From Isoetes taiwanensis (lineage: Eukaryota; Streptophyta; Lycopodiopsida; Isoetales; Isoetaceae): a stretch of 64,000 bases of DNA. Location of the stretch: positions 9,437,614 to 9,501,613 of the forward strand of contig JAJEKV010000034.1 of the NCBI GenBank assembly GCA_021234155.1. The letters are read 5' to 3'. Below the pieces are notes generated by a model that had not been told where the DNA came from, did not search any database, and was given only the letters and a program-made list of their open reading frames with translations. Each line of letters begins with the position of its first letter. The first letter of the stretch is position 1. Shown here piece after piece: positions 23,411 to 35,300 of this stretch. Position numbers and translations under genes: made by a program.

Positions 23411-24400
23411 AGGTGCCAAAGTGTTCGCTTTCATGTTTTACGTTATGGTGTGATTCCCCAAACCCGAGCCAAGCTAAATGAGAAAAGAGTGTAAGCTTGA
23501 AGAATCAATGACCGCCTCCCCCCCTCCCTTTCCCCCACCTTTTTTTTTCTCTGCGAAGCCGAGAGGAATGAAAAGGCAAGTGTAAATTTCAAGAATCAAA
23601 TGACCTAGCTAATGGGCTCGTCTGTTTTATGGTGCTTGCCTTAGCAAACCCTAGGATCTAGGTACGCATATCAAATGAGCTGCATTATGTCAAAGTTGGA
23701 CGAGGTGGCTGGAATCTTGCCCTTTGGTCCTATAAACTTGAACTTTCGGTAACATTTTCTACACACTTTCTATTATGATTTCCATAAGCAGTTTTATATG
23801 CAGGTTACTATACAGTTATCATCTTGTTCGACAGAACACTGGCACCTTACACCTTTGTGAAGGACCAAGTTCTATAGTTCTGTGTCCGCTCCCAATCACA
23901 ACCATTGCCTGCTTCCCTACCTACTGGTAGAAAATCGCGAATTTTTGTATTTTTAATTTGGATTCACAGTAGTAGGCTTCAAGAACACCATAGCTCAGCT
24001 TGGAAAGAAAAAAATAGGAAAAGAGGGCAGAAGGAAGATCTCCTTCTATTTCCTCAAGGTTGAATCTATTTTTTTCCTCAAATTTGTAGGTCTAGAGAGC
24101 AGAGCAAAAGAAAGCACAAAGTGGTGGCCATTAAGAAAAAGATCGGCAAAGCAATGCCACAATGCAGGAGAAAACGGAGAAGGCCAAGAATGCTATCACT
24201 GAGAAGCTAAATTTTATTATAATTGCTTTGTTTCATTTGAGTCTCCATTTGGTTTTGGGGCTGACATAAACTCCCATTGCATGTAGAATCTGCTACTGCC
24301 CACAACCATCACCATAAAAAGGCAGTCCATTATTGCAGGATTCATCTTATGTACACCTATATTTTGTTCCTTCTTAACGTCCTTTGCAAAGGAAAGGGAA
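23411..24400. other. No gene recognised
   Basis: Pyrimidine-rich patches (23510-23550) and unique sequence; no coding signal I can support. Confidence 0.4.
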
Positions 24401-24403
24401 ACT

Positions 24404-24493
24404 ATGGCAAGCATGAAGAAAGGATTGGCTATGGTGGTTTTGGTAGCTATGGCTGTGGTTGATTTTGCTCAACATCAACAATGTAATTCTTGA
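24404..24493 (+). CDS. Small ORF with secretory-signal-like peptide
   Basis: 29 codons, beginning MASMKKGLAMVVLVAMAVVDFAQ: a positive start, a hydrophobic core and a small-residue end, as in plant secretory signal peptides. It then stops after a few polar residues. A downstream open piece, about 24517-24725 (CLICTSTRRRACKVYK... to TAG), follows a TTGCAG that could be a splice acceptor. I do not recognise a family. It could be the first exon of a small secreted protein, a remnant, or chance. Confidence 0.25.
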   Translation: MASMKKGLAMVVLVAMAVVDFAQHQQCNS

Positions 24494-24499
24494 TGCAAT

Positions 24500-26690
24500 G
24501 CCTTGCAGGAAATAGTGCCTCATTTGTACCTCAACACGTAGACGTGCTTGTAAAGTCTACAAACCTTATTTATCTAGTGTTTATGCTATGGGTGGTATGG
24601 GATCTTCGTTAGGAGATGAAACTAGATGGGAAATAGAATCCCCATTAGAAACTAAAATTTCTTGGGTGGTTCATAATCTGAAAACAAATAGTTGGTCATT
24701 GTATGAAGATCCAAATAAGCTATAGATAGATAGCATTTTTATGTCATGCCACATTGGTAGCATCCATAAGGACATACGACGGATCCCCAGAGAGTTGAAC
24801 ACAAGATCTCTTAATTGCTCATCCAATGGACTAGCCACTAAATCGACATATTCTAAATGAGGTGCACCCTGGACTACCATAGTCGTCGGATCCGTCGATC
24901 CTATGGCCCAGACCATATGTTGGAGCCTCTGGGCACCTTTTGTTTCGCTTATGGTCATTTATGATTGGCGACGCCTATGATTTGGAGATGTCAAATACAA
25001 GTTTGCCTAAGGTTTTGATGGAATATCGAGCCTCTATACCGCTTCGCCTAAGGTTTTAGAATATGAAATACAGGGCTCAAACCTCTACCAAAATGACTCA
25101 ATGTTCTAATCAGACTATTTTAACCAATCTAACCAGTGAGCTAACATGATTATTTCTTATCTTAAAATGCTTTTTTTTTTTATAACAACCCATTCAGTTA
25201 TTTTAGGGATATGGTTTATGGTTTCAGGAATTATATCCACATCAAATCCCCCCGGAACCCTTGTTATTGTGCTACATATTCGAACAAGGGTTACATAGGG
25301 AATATATAATTTGTTATGTCTATCACATTCTTTTCTTGATGACTAGTATACAATAACTTTGAACGAGTTGGTGACAATAATACCACTAAAAAGATAAAGC
25401 TCAATCACAGAGAAACATGAGACACAAAGAGAGATGCAATTTCTTAGACACATTTCCTAGACAAGTTCCTAACCCAAATTCCTTACACATTCCTTGGACA
25501 AGTTCCTAACCCCAACTTATATATAACAAAATGTAGGCATCACATCTTAGAAAGAGTGTAACCATATTTTAGAAATTAAAATGAACAAATATACTGTAGA
25601 ATGGAATGCCTTCGCAATTGCAACATTCATTGAATGAAGCCATTTTAGTAGTACTAGGGTACTGGTTTGGAATGGGATTTTGAATAGAAAGAGATAGCGA
25701 GCTACGTCTGATACCTTGCCATGAGAAGGCAAGATATGGGTTTGACCCCTCCTAGATGATGCATCATCTCAGGTAGATTAGGTCGAGTATGAGGGGGGCA
25801 ACCTCATCTCTCTAGTTGCCTGTGTTGGCAAGATACCTCCTGGAAGGAGCAGTCTTCTGCCTCATCGGACCAAGAGAGATGAAACTTTGGAGCAGCCTTA
25901 GGGTTACATCTCCAACAGGATACAACAATTGAGACCCGAGACTTTTCGATCTTTTTGTAAAGTATGCACAAGAGGGACAAATAGAGCTAACTACCATTAC
26001 CATTCTTCTATGCTAAACGACTATTATGACTTCCATCTGTTGAGATCTTGAGGCCCAAACCGCCAGTCATACCCATTGAGTCAGAGCTTGAGGGTAGAGT
26101 CTCCATTGTTATGTTGATGATATGTCTATGAGATGATGTAATGATGATGGTGCCTCACCCTTCTTGGTGAGTATTTATATTATGTTATGTGCATCTTGCT
26201 TATGCTTACATATCCTTGCTTCCATGTCAACTATGGAGCATCGGCCCGTAGCCAATATTATGTGGATAGCTCCTGCTGACTAGCAGAGTGCCATGAGGGA
26301 ATCTTTGAATTCTATACGATGGGAGTATTGCATAGGATAAGGGGGACTCTATGGTTGCTTTCAGCTGTTGCTGCTTCAACTTGCACTTCTTTGCTGCACC
26401 TGATGGTTAAATTCTTATATTATGTCCCTCTTTTTAGCTTTTATTTTAAATTCGGTCATTAACTATTGCTGGGCTAGCCTTTTTTTAAGGAGTTGTTCCC
26501 TTAATTGCCCGTAATTCTTACGCTTCTGCCTTGGCCCTCTTTATGTCTGCTTTTAGTTCCTTTTCGTCCTAGACCTCTCCTGTTGCATTATGTTTCAAAG
26601 TTAACCATTGAGTTATGTCTTGTTATGCCTTGTAATTTAACCACTATTTTAAGATAAGAGCATTCATGAAGTATGCGTATATTTCCTTAT
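24500..26690. other. No gene recognised
   Basis: AT-rich sequence, a poly-T run at 25171 and no supported coding region. Confidence 0.4.
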
Positions 26691-27125
26691 ATTTACACTA
26701 CAAACAAATGGATTCAACATAAGATTTTGAGCCTGAAAACACACTAAGATAATCTAGGAGATCTTCATCCTTTGCAATATTGATAAGCGGCGCCAAAAAA
26801 TGGGGGACATCCTCAGGAGATAAATCAACTTTACATAGCTGGATTAAAGTAGTAGTGCAAAATGTGGTCCGATGATGGGACACAAATGATGTTCTATAAG
26901 GAAGCAATACATCCCAATCTATAGGAAGCACCACATTTGGGTGAAACGCCGTCTTTATTTATGAGACGTACACTTTGTAGGTTGAGTCTAAGCCCCCTTC
27001 ACATTGGAGTTGAAGTTGGAAGATGTAAAAATGTTCTTAGACATAGGTGCACCTGCAAGGTGTGTGGCAGATGAAATTGAGGATGAAGCCCACTTAGTTT
27101 TGCATTGCCCAAAGTATGCATTTCT
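26690..27125 (+). pseudogene. LINE C-terminal zinc-motif remnant
   Basis: From about 26970 the + strand reads as the C-terminus of the GQAGFR-type LINE: LHIGVEVGRCKNV, then CTCKVCGR (stop) IEDEAHLVLHCPK, matching the RLGVEVGRW and EIEDEAHVLLRCP segments at 22.1 kb. There is no RT core. The minus-strand open frame just upstream (26934-26698) has no family I know. Confidence 0.65.
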
Positions 27126-30100
27126 TGCTCAAGTCATCAATGAATGTTAGAAAATAATAGGCACTCAAGAGAGAAGGAACATGAGTTGGACCACAAAACC
27201 ATAGGTTTCCTCACAGATGCAGGGTAGCCGAGATGGAGTAGATTGGAGAGGGTGGCAAACATTATAGAGACTATATCATAAAATGATATATTGTGAACGA
27301 TGATGGCAGTGGTATAACACTTGATCTTCATCATAAATCCAATGCAACATTCTTAGCTACCTTGGCAGCTATAGCAGTTTGCTTGGCAGTGGACCGATGT
27401 GGAAGATGAAGAAGTTTCTCGCATGTGCAGCTCTGGAAAGGACTTTTTGCTTAAAAGAGCCTCAAGATCTTTCATAACAACATCATCATTACCTCTCAAC
27501 TTCCTAGATGCTCCCATTGGCAGAGGTCCCTACCCACACTAAGCTGGCATAAGCCCCGGATTAGGACCTAGAGGACGCCTCTCCTCTACTCTGCCCTGTA
27601 GATAGCCTGATTTTTGGCCCCTGCTTTCGGAGATAGCCCGCTCTAGTGTGCATCCCCTACTTCTCGGTGTTGGAATGATTAAGGCAGCACGGCTAAGATT
27701 GTGCCACGTGGCATGCCATATATACTTTTTATGCAAAAATGTACTCCTCGAAAAGATTTGGAAGCCATATAGCTTCCTATATCTTCCTTTTCTGCCAAAT
27801 CTTTCAAATGCGCTGCAGATGATAAAAATCCCTTTTCCTGGCCCAGAATCAATAATCACCTTCGAATGTGGATCTGGATTCATAAAACAGAGCATTTGAT
27901 TAGAAAATACTCAACTGAATGAATAGTTTGACGAAACATTCTCTGCGAGATGACGCTGACCCTAAAGTAGGTCAAAAGAGCTCCCAGGAGGGACTAAAAT
28001 TGGCATGGCATGGCCGATTTGAGGGTTAAAGGGCTGGATAAGGCTACGTTCCCATGGAAACAACCGGACTTCGAAATTTCTTGTCAAGGTGAAGTCGAGC
28101 CAGTTCCCATGTTCAGATTTAACTTCAAAATTTGAGGTCAACTTCCAAGGCTGGCTTTGATTTTTCAGAAATGGAGGGGGATTTCTGAACTCTCCGGTTA
28201 CTTGCCTTTGAATCTTGAGTCCGGTCAGAGGCGCATGGGAACATAGCCTAAGCCCTCGATTTGGGCCAGACTGCCATGGTTAAGGTGGCAAAACGGTGTT
28301 GCCACATCATGAAATAGACCTGAGGAGGTTGAAATCGAGGCCTAGAAGGGCCGCTTATTGGCCAGGGATCTCTGCCAGACCGGAACTGATGGGGTCGAAG
28401 GCATAAAGTCTTTATTGAAGTTGTTGGGACTACGAACTGTAGGGTCGAGAACGCTGTACCAAGTGCAACAAAATGGCCTAAGAAGGTTGGAATCAAACCC
28501 CAAAGGGCATGGAAACAGACCCCTGCCCAGCCGGATGGCATTGAATAAAGGGAGGTGGTGATCTTTTCATGTTGCTGTGGCCGGTTGCACATAGTGACTT
28601 AAGTTGATTGCATCGGAATATGGTTTAAATGCCTAAAGATATTAAATTTTCCATTGGAATAATATGAGAGCAAGCTATAAGGATGATTGACATTCTTATG
28701 GAAGTTGTTAACGGAATCACAGATATTTGGGGCAACACCAAACATTCAGCAAATGCAACCATGCCATGCTGTCGATAATGAACAGAATAAAAACGTGCAT
28801 GAAATCATTAAACGCCTTGATAACATTGAGCGCATCTGTCTCAGGTATCAAGAAAATCTTGAAACAGAAATTCAAAGAGGAATACATGCAACCCATATTT
28901 CACCACAAATCCATGCTGAAGCAGATGACTCTTCCCATGATGAAGCAAATCCTTGGGTTAGATGCTGGCATGTCACAGTCCTTTATGCTTCATCTCGAAT
29001 CCAATGAGCCTGTGGTATAAATCACAGACCAACTGCATTGCTCTAATATTTAGGCCAGATTGTTTTAAGCAAAAGATCACCGACAATGGCTGCCACATCC
29101 TTTTACTGCCATGTCATCTATTACTTTCAATATAATTTCGTCACCGACAATGGTTGCCACACTGCCACGTCATCTATTACTTTCAATATAATTTCGTGAA
29201 TGCTAGATGACAATTTCTAACAAAGGCAACCATCCTTCATGGTGGTCTCTATATACCTACCTTCGCCAAAATCCCCACACCGCTTGTGCATGACATGCTC
29301 TAGGTAACTCCCCCATTTCTCATGGCTCGGATTATAAATTGATAATCCGAGATGTCCCACGAAGATGCTTTATTTTCACCTTGGAGCTGGAGATGGTAGT
29401 GTCGATGTCCTCGCGGAGATATCTGTTTTATAATCCGAGTCAGGGACCCAACAGGGGAATGCCTTTATACATTTGAGTGATATATGTCCTCCGACCTTTG
29501 CACATTTGCCGCAATTTTTTGGTTTGCAGGGAAAATAGAATGTGTCTTGCAGGTCACTCTGAGACAAGGAAGAAAAGAGAAAAATCTGATAGGGGTACTC
29601 TGGCACCGGACTTAAGGGGCTATATGGTCATTTTAACATGTTAAAGACCCGGATATACCCATGGTTTAAAAGTGATGGCATCCGATATTTACGGGGCTCC
29701 TCAAACTACTGGTAACACATTACTACCCCATTGTTTGTGAGCAATCACATGGAATGATCACAAAAGGTGAACAATCACATGTGAAGCCCACCAACGGTGG
29801 GCAATTTACTAGTCTTAAAATAAAAGTTGAAATTTTAAGATAACGACGTTCACACTCGTTCCGTTAACTATTTTCGATTAAAAATGGGGTGGGTGGGTGG
29901 GGGTGGGGTTTTACTTTAACCCCTCGGTTATAATAAACTTTGATTCAACCACGATTCACACCTATTTTTGTTAGGTTAAAACTTAACAGATTTATACCCG
30001 TGTCGAGCACGGTTAGCGCCGTTAGTAGCGCCGGAGAGTGCGCCCTAAAGCAATTCGACCATGGCGATTGCAGTCGCCCGGCGTAACTAGATCCGCCAAG

Positions 30101-30250
30101 GCCGGGTATGGTGGTTTCTTGCCATTTTTTTTTTGTCATGTCTTTTTTTAGCTTGTTGTGCATTTCATAAAAGGGAGAAGTGAATATATGAATCTCCAAG
30201 TGAGAACATTTAGCATTGCTAAAAGAGATCATTTTGGAGCCTTGGAAGTA
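27126..30250. other. No gene recognised; local duplications and a G-run
   Basis: Several open frames here (27539-27895 minus, 28248-28592 minus, 28687-29020 plus in two frames) show no domain. A tandem duplication spans about 29068-29205: CACCGACAATGG-TGCCAC and ATCTATTACTTTCAATATAATTTCGT each occur twice. A G-rich run lies at 29886-29908. Confidence 0.4.
29886..29908 (+). other. G-quadruplex-forming motif
   Basis: Five G runs of 3-5 separated by single T's (GGGGTGGGTGGGTGGGGGTGGGG). This pattern meets the usual quadruplex rule with minimal loops. No gene is anchored next to it. Confidence 0.8.
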
Positions 30251-30259
30251 ATTGGTCAA

Positions 30260-30830
30260 TGGAAACTCCAGTGAGAAATATATTTTTGGAGCAGATCCGC
30301 TTTCTTTGGGTCGCCTAGATGAGCATTTCACTCGCACATATACACGAGGAATTACGCAAGAAATCAATTATCTCCATAGCGTAGAGATTGTGCAATCGCG
30401 GTATCAAAGAAAAATTGTTTTAGTTGGAGCGGCAGGGGGTCAAGCTTGCAGATATTGGGGCTCGCGAAAATTAATGAGAATAGAGATTGCACATACAATG
30501 GCTTCAAAAGGACTCCTCTTTGGATAGCTCATGAGGTTGCTGTGCAAGAAGAACAGGGGTCCCTCTTCGCTATATCCGCTCGCTTACGTGCACATTGTTG
30601 AAATGATTAACTAAAAGCCTCCATTGTCTCATCGCCTTGTAGCTCTCTATCACATTGAATGCAGTAATATGGTCCATGAGACCCCAACTTCTTTGTCTCC
30701 AATTGGTAAGGATTTTCTTCATATATGCTTGCAGCAAAATTCACGAGATAGGGGGACAAGTTCCCACTTGCTTCAACACCCTTTTGTCAACAAAGTGGTT
30801 TGTTTCCTTTTTAAGTTAAAACAAATCATT
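30260..30830 (+). pseudogene. MAPKKK-type protein kinase pseudogene fragment
   Basis: The C-terminal half of a Ser/Thr kinase can be followed across frames. TRTYTRGITQEINYLHSVEIV corresponds to the helix before the HRD loop; the loop itself is garbled (VQSRYQRK where HRDIKGKN is expected). VKLADIGARKINENRD replaces the KLADFG segment. TPLWIAHEVA stands where TPLWMAPEV is usual. LYHIECSNMVHETPTSLSPIGKDFL and LLQHPFV close the domain in the manner of plant NPK1/MAPKKK17-like kinases. Frameshifts, a stop after the HEVA part and the lost catalytic loop make it non-functional. The N-terminal lobe is not visible upstream. Confidence 0.7.
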
Positions 30831-30899
30831 CCTCTACCTCCCCATGTTCTACTTGGATTTTCCAAGCTCGATGGTAGACATGTGTGGTGAATTGGGTTC

Positions 30900-32315
30900 A
30901 ACCTTGTCAGCTGGATAAGAGTTCACTTTGCCATAGAAATGACGTGGAGGGAAGGTTAAATTTCAGCAAGAAGAGAATCAAAGTGAGCAGGATTAGAAAG
31001 TAAAAGAAGATGCCTTCCAAATGTAGGCTCTGAAACATGACAATTGATAGTGATGCACTCTCTCAAGTCCTGGCAAAGGCGAGTTGATTTTTTCTCTCCA
31101 ATTTAATCTAAACTGTAAGGGACCATACTCAACAAGTGACCACTTATATTATATTGGCATTGCTTGTTCTAACAAAAGACGAAGATGGTATTTTCATGAC
31201 ACGAAGGGATAGCTATAGCTTTCATTGCTAATGGTAAGGTTTGGAATCACTTTTGAATCAGTGCAAGCAAGCAATACTTTGTAGGTTGATGTACTGGGTG
31301 AGTAAGTATTTGTGGGCAATCCCTTAATAACATCCCAATACATATATTACAGTAATAAAGGTGAAGATAGAAACAATCAAAATAGGGACATCCTGTCTAA
31401 AAAGGACTCTGCTTCTATCGCTGCAGGAAAATCCTAACAAGTCCCTTGTTAGAAGCTATGCATGTCATTGAAGATATGACCAGATGAAGACCAGATAAAA
31501 ACTGTTGAAGAAAACAAAGATTGTTCAAGAAATGAGAGGAAAAGTTGTCTAAGCGTTATCAAGCAAGAGGGCAAAATCTGAAAAGGTTAGCTTCGCATGT
31601 GCTGTTGCTAGCTTGGCATGTAAAAATTGTTACCAGGCTGTTCCTATGAATAAAAGTAAGATGGCATTTTGCTTGTTAAATGTGAACATAACAAAAAGCC
31701 GCACAGCTTATGTGTTAACATAACGGAACCACCAGGTGTGAATTGCAATTATGTTATGTTAATTGTTAATGTAACGGAATGTGTAACAATTAAGTGCGAA
31801 AGCATTTTTAACAGTTTGTGTTATATTAAACATTAACATAACGGTAATGTGTGCAAGAACCATTAAATTATCATTAACTTAACATAATTGAAGTGGGTAA
31901 ATTTTCTATATTTAATACTAGTAAACGTGTGCCGGGCGTTGCCGGACTAATGTCCTCACGTATATTTTTAGTTGGCTTTTAACGTCCATGGGTGCAACTT
32001 TTGTCAATAGCAAACACATCTTGATATTTGCAAGAATGGGCATTATTTGATTTTGTAGCTACCCTTAGAGCCAGTTTTATGCTGGAAGTTTATGCCAGTT
32101 TTGTGCCGGAAGTTTTGGAATCGAAGCCCTAATATCCGCCTGACGAAATTTCCAACATGGCAGCCTGTTACTGGGAGCGATTATTCCTGGGCTTTGGAAT
32201 CCTCCGACCAAGCTTCTGAATTGTGCTTCTTGGGCGTCTGTGGTGTGATGGAACATGTCATGCAAATAACACCGTTCATTGAAACATAGTTTTGTCAACC
32301 AACGGATCACAACTG
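30900..32315 (+). promoter_or_regulatory. ZMYND10 upstream region
   Basis: No coding region. Three AACGG cores, preceded by TA or GTA, lie at 31722, 31773 and 31840, each in a similar TTAAC/AATGTAACGG setting. This core is shared with plant MYB3R-bound M-phase elements, but chance or simple sequence duplication can explain it. At 31905-31945 a TC-start segment with ACTAGT and a GTGCCGGGCGTTGCCGG stem resembles a Helitron-like terminus. No TATA box can be assigned with confidence. Confidence 0.35.
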
Positions 32316-32324
32316 ATGCAAGCG

Positions 32325-35300
32325 ATGGAGCTTCTTACTCCGGCCTCCAGACCTGCATTTCTTAAGCCTGATGACGGAGTTAGTTTCATCACACTAATTT
32401 CATTTTCTTCCAATTCCGCTCCATGATGCAATTCTCTGTATTTCGCATTTTAGGCCCTCCTTTCAAGCTACGAGGCGGAAAAAATAGTCGAAGAGCTGAA
32501 ATGTCTAGGAGTTGACAAGGTACAGCATCTAGATTCTAGACAAGGAGCTGACTTTAGGCCAGTGCTAATTTTCAAGGATGATCTTGAATCACACTTATCT
32601 TTCTAATTTGCATAGACGAGAATTCGTCTGGAAGACTAAGGCTGTCCCTTTTCTTGCCTGATGTGCTGCTGTAAGCATAAATGATGTTCTTTTGGTATAT
32701 TTTCGTGCTTTTATAAAACAATTGTATATATAGGTGGGGAGCCCTGAGTGGCTAAAACAACGGGAATATCTCGAGAAACTGAACCTGCAGGTACTTGTTC
32801 TTGTTGACAAACACTAAAATTATAAAAAAAGGCTCTGGGTGTTATTGATTCTTATATTGCAGGCACATTACAACACGCTGTCTTATTCTGATGAGTTTGT
32901 TATGGCGGTGAGTAACTACAGCATATATAACCAAAACTTAAAATTTTTTTTAAACTATCTTAGGTTTTTTCTGTTTAAGAATGCAGGCTTTAATATCATT
33001 TGGCAAGATGGGCATTCTTGTGCACGAGCTTATCATTATTGAGGTTGTTGGTCTAATTCTAGCCAAATGTAATTCGTATTGAGGTTGTTGGTCTAAATTC
33101 TAGCCAAATGTAATTTGTATTAAGTAAAGATAAAAACATTGAGTGTAATTCGAATTAAGGAAAAGATGAAATCTTTAATTATGAAGCACAAATAAGCTAA
33201 AAGCTGGTGTTATAAGTTGCTCAAACATATGTTGTTGCACTTTTATTCAGATTTGGAAAGATAAAGTCCTTCCCTACATTTTGAAAAGAGTCTCTACAAT
33301 GGGTTCAACCATAACATTGAATATCACGCTTTATCAAGAATCTTCAATAATCAACTTGCTTGAGGTACCTAAGTCGATCTTATTGGTTCCAGAACATAAT
33401 TAAATTGAATTGTACAGCTAAGATGGCAAAATGGAAATGGTCTTTTACAGCTCTTTGCTGAGGAAATGCTAATGATCACAAGGTCATGATTTTCACAATG
33501 TGGATGCATGCTGTAGGTCATCTTCTGGGGATGTGAATAACTACATGCTTGTGGATTGTGATTCGTTTCACATGTTTTATTTTGCATGAAGTCTTGTGTA
33601 AGAGTACATTCCATAAAGATGTAGACAATGGATTATATTTTCTATACTGACTCGCAGGTTATTTTGTATCATCGCGAGGCATGTGATGCCCTAGGTGAAG
33701 ATGCACTACTGGAGGTCGGCTTCCTGTACTAGTATATTAGATCTGTTCTATTATATTAGAAATACACGTAATTTAAAATTTAAATTGTTCTTCTTTTGAA
33801 ATGGTTCTACTTGTCAGTCTGCCAGAAATAATGGTTGAGCTTTGGGATCCTCAAGCTTCTTTAACAGTAGTAACTTGTGTAAAATAGCAGATAAATTGCA
33901 CTTCTACATGCAGTTTGTGTATCATAGTAACGTGGCTGCATCCTGCTCGAGTTCTGACTATCTTAATTACGAGAACAGATTACCATGAACTTCTTTGAAG
34001 ATAAAAAACGATAACATAATTAGCTCTCTCTCGCTACAAGTGTGTTTTTCGACAAGCACCAAAAGTCCTAACATAGAGCATCAAGAGTAACTTGGCTAGT
34101 GTATGAGCAATGATTATTTAAATTTTTTGCAACATTTTAATATACAAATCACCTGATGTGCGTAGAGTCACAAACTGGGTCATATTGTTCTCTCTGTTAT
34201 ATACTTATAGATTTCTTATATTGCCACTTTTAACTATAAATGTTGCATTTGTTTTCATTAATTATGTATAGTATTTTTAACTCTTTGAAGGTGGTTGACT
34301 ATTGTTACCGAAAACTTGTCTACCTCAATATAGGAGCACGAGAAGATGCTGCTTATAAAGGTAAGTTCATAACATACACACGTAACCCATTTGAAACATG
34401 ATCATCATTATTATCTCTGCAATGCAAATTGATAGAAAGAGTTTTGCGTTCTGTATGATGATTTGTAATTTCTATTAAAATATAGTTGAACCCTAGACAA
34501 GGTTTCTACTGTCATCTTTGATACATCCAGATTGGATGCCCGGAATACTGCAAACTTACAGTGTTGCCCGCCTGATGTATTTGCTCACGAGGAGTGTTGT
34601 AATACAGGCTTTTCTACATTAAGTTTCTAAAACACTTCCATTAGATATGCAGATATGTCTTTACATTATAGGGTACTCAGCTGGGTCCATTTACAACTCT
34701 CCAAATGGGTATTTATTTTATTAGGGCGCAAGCAGGATTTGGGGGCTTCGCTGTGCCTCATGGCAAACCCAGCCATAGAACTCGTCATTTCCATTAGCTT
34801 CTAACGGCGGACTTTTGCTGACGAGACCAGCTCGGCCCTAAATTTTTCAGATGCTAGAGGAGACAATCTGAAAAGCTTAAGACAAACTGGTTTTGTCTTG
34901 TAGACGTAGGAAGCTTTGTCTTCTAGCAGATCTATCTTTGTCCTTTAGGATGTAGGAAATTAGGCCGCAATGGAAATGGTTCTCCTTCGATTTGCTGATA
35001 TTGCTCAGACTCCTCCGCCCTTGTTCCTTGTTTTGATTGGATCTTTCCTCTCATATCTTGACCCACCAATGGAGCTCATATATTTCTTAAACATAACAAT
35101 TATGATTTAATGGCAACAAAAAAAGAAAGCTCAATCTGAAAGAACCCAGACTGCCCTTCTGATCTTGCCAAAAGCAACAAACTACTGACATTATTCTCAG
35201 TTTCCATTGTTAAATCGTCTTACAATGGGCTTGTTTAACAGAGAGAAAGGCACAGGAGTTGTTGTCAATGAATCCAGAAGATGAGATGACTGAAAAGGTT

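Noticed and set aside
28248-28592. 114-codon minus-strand frame
   Set aside because: No motif, rich in rare residues for plants (Trp, His, Met clusters), and a frame of equal quality exists on the other strand.
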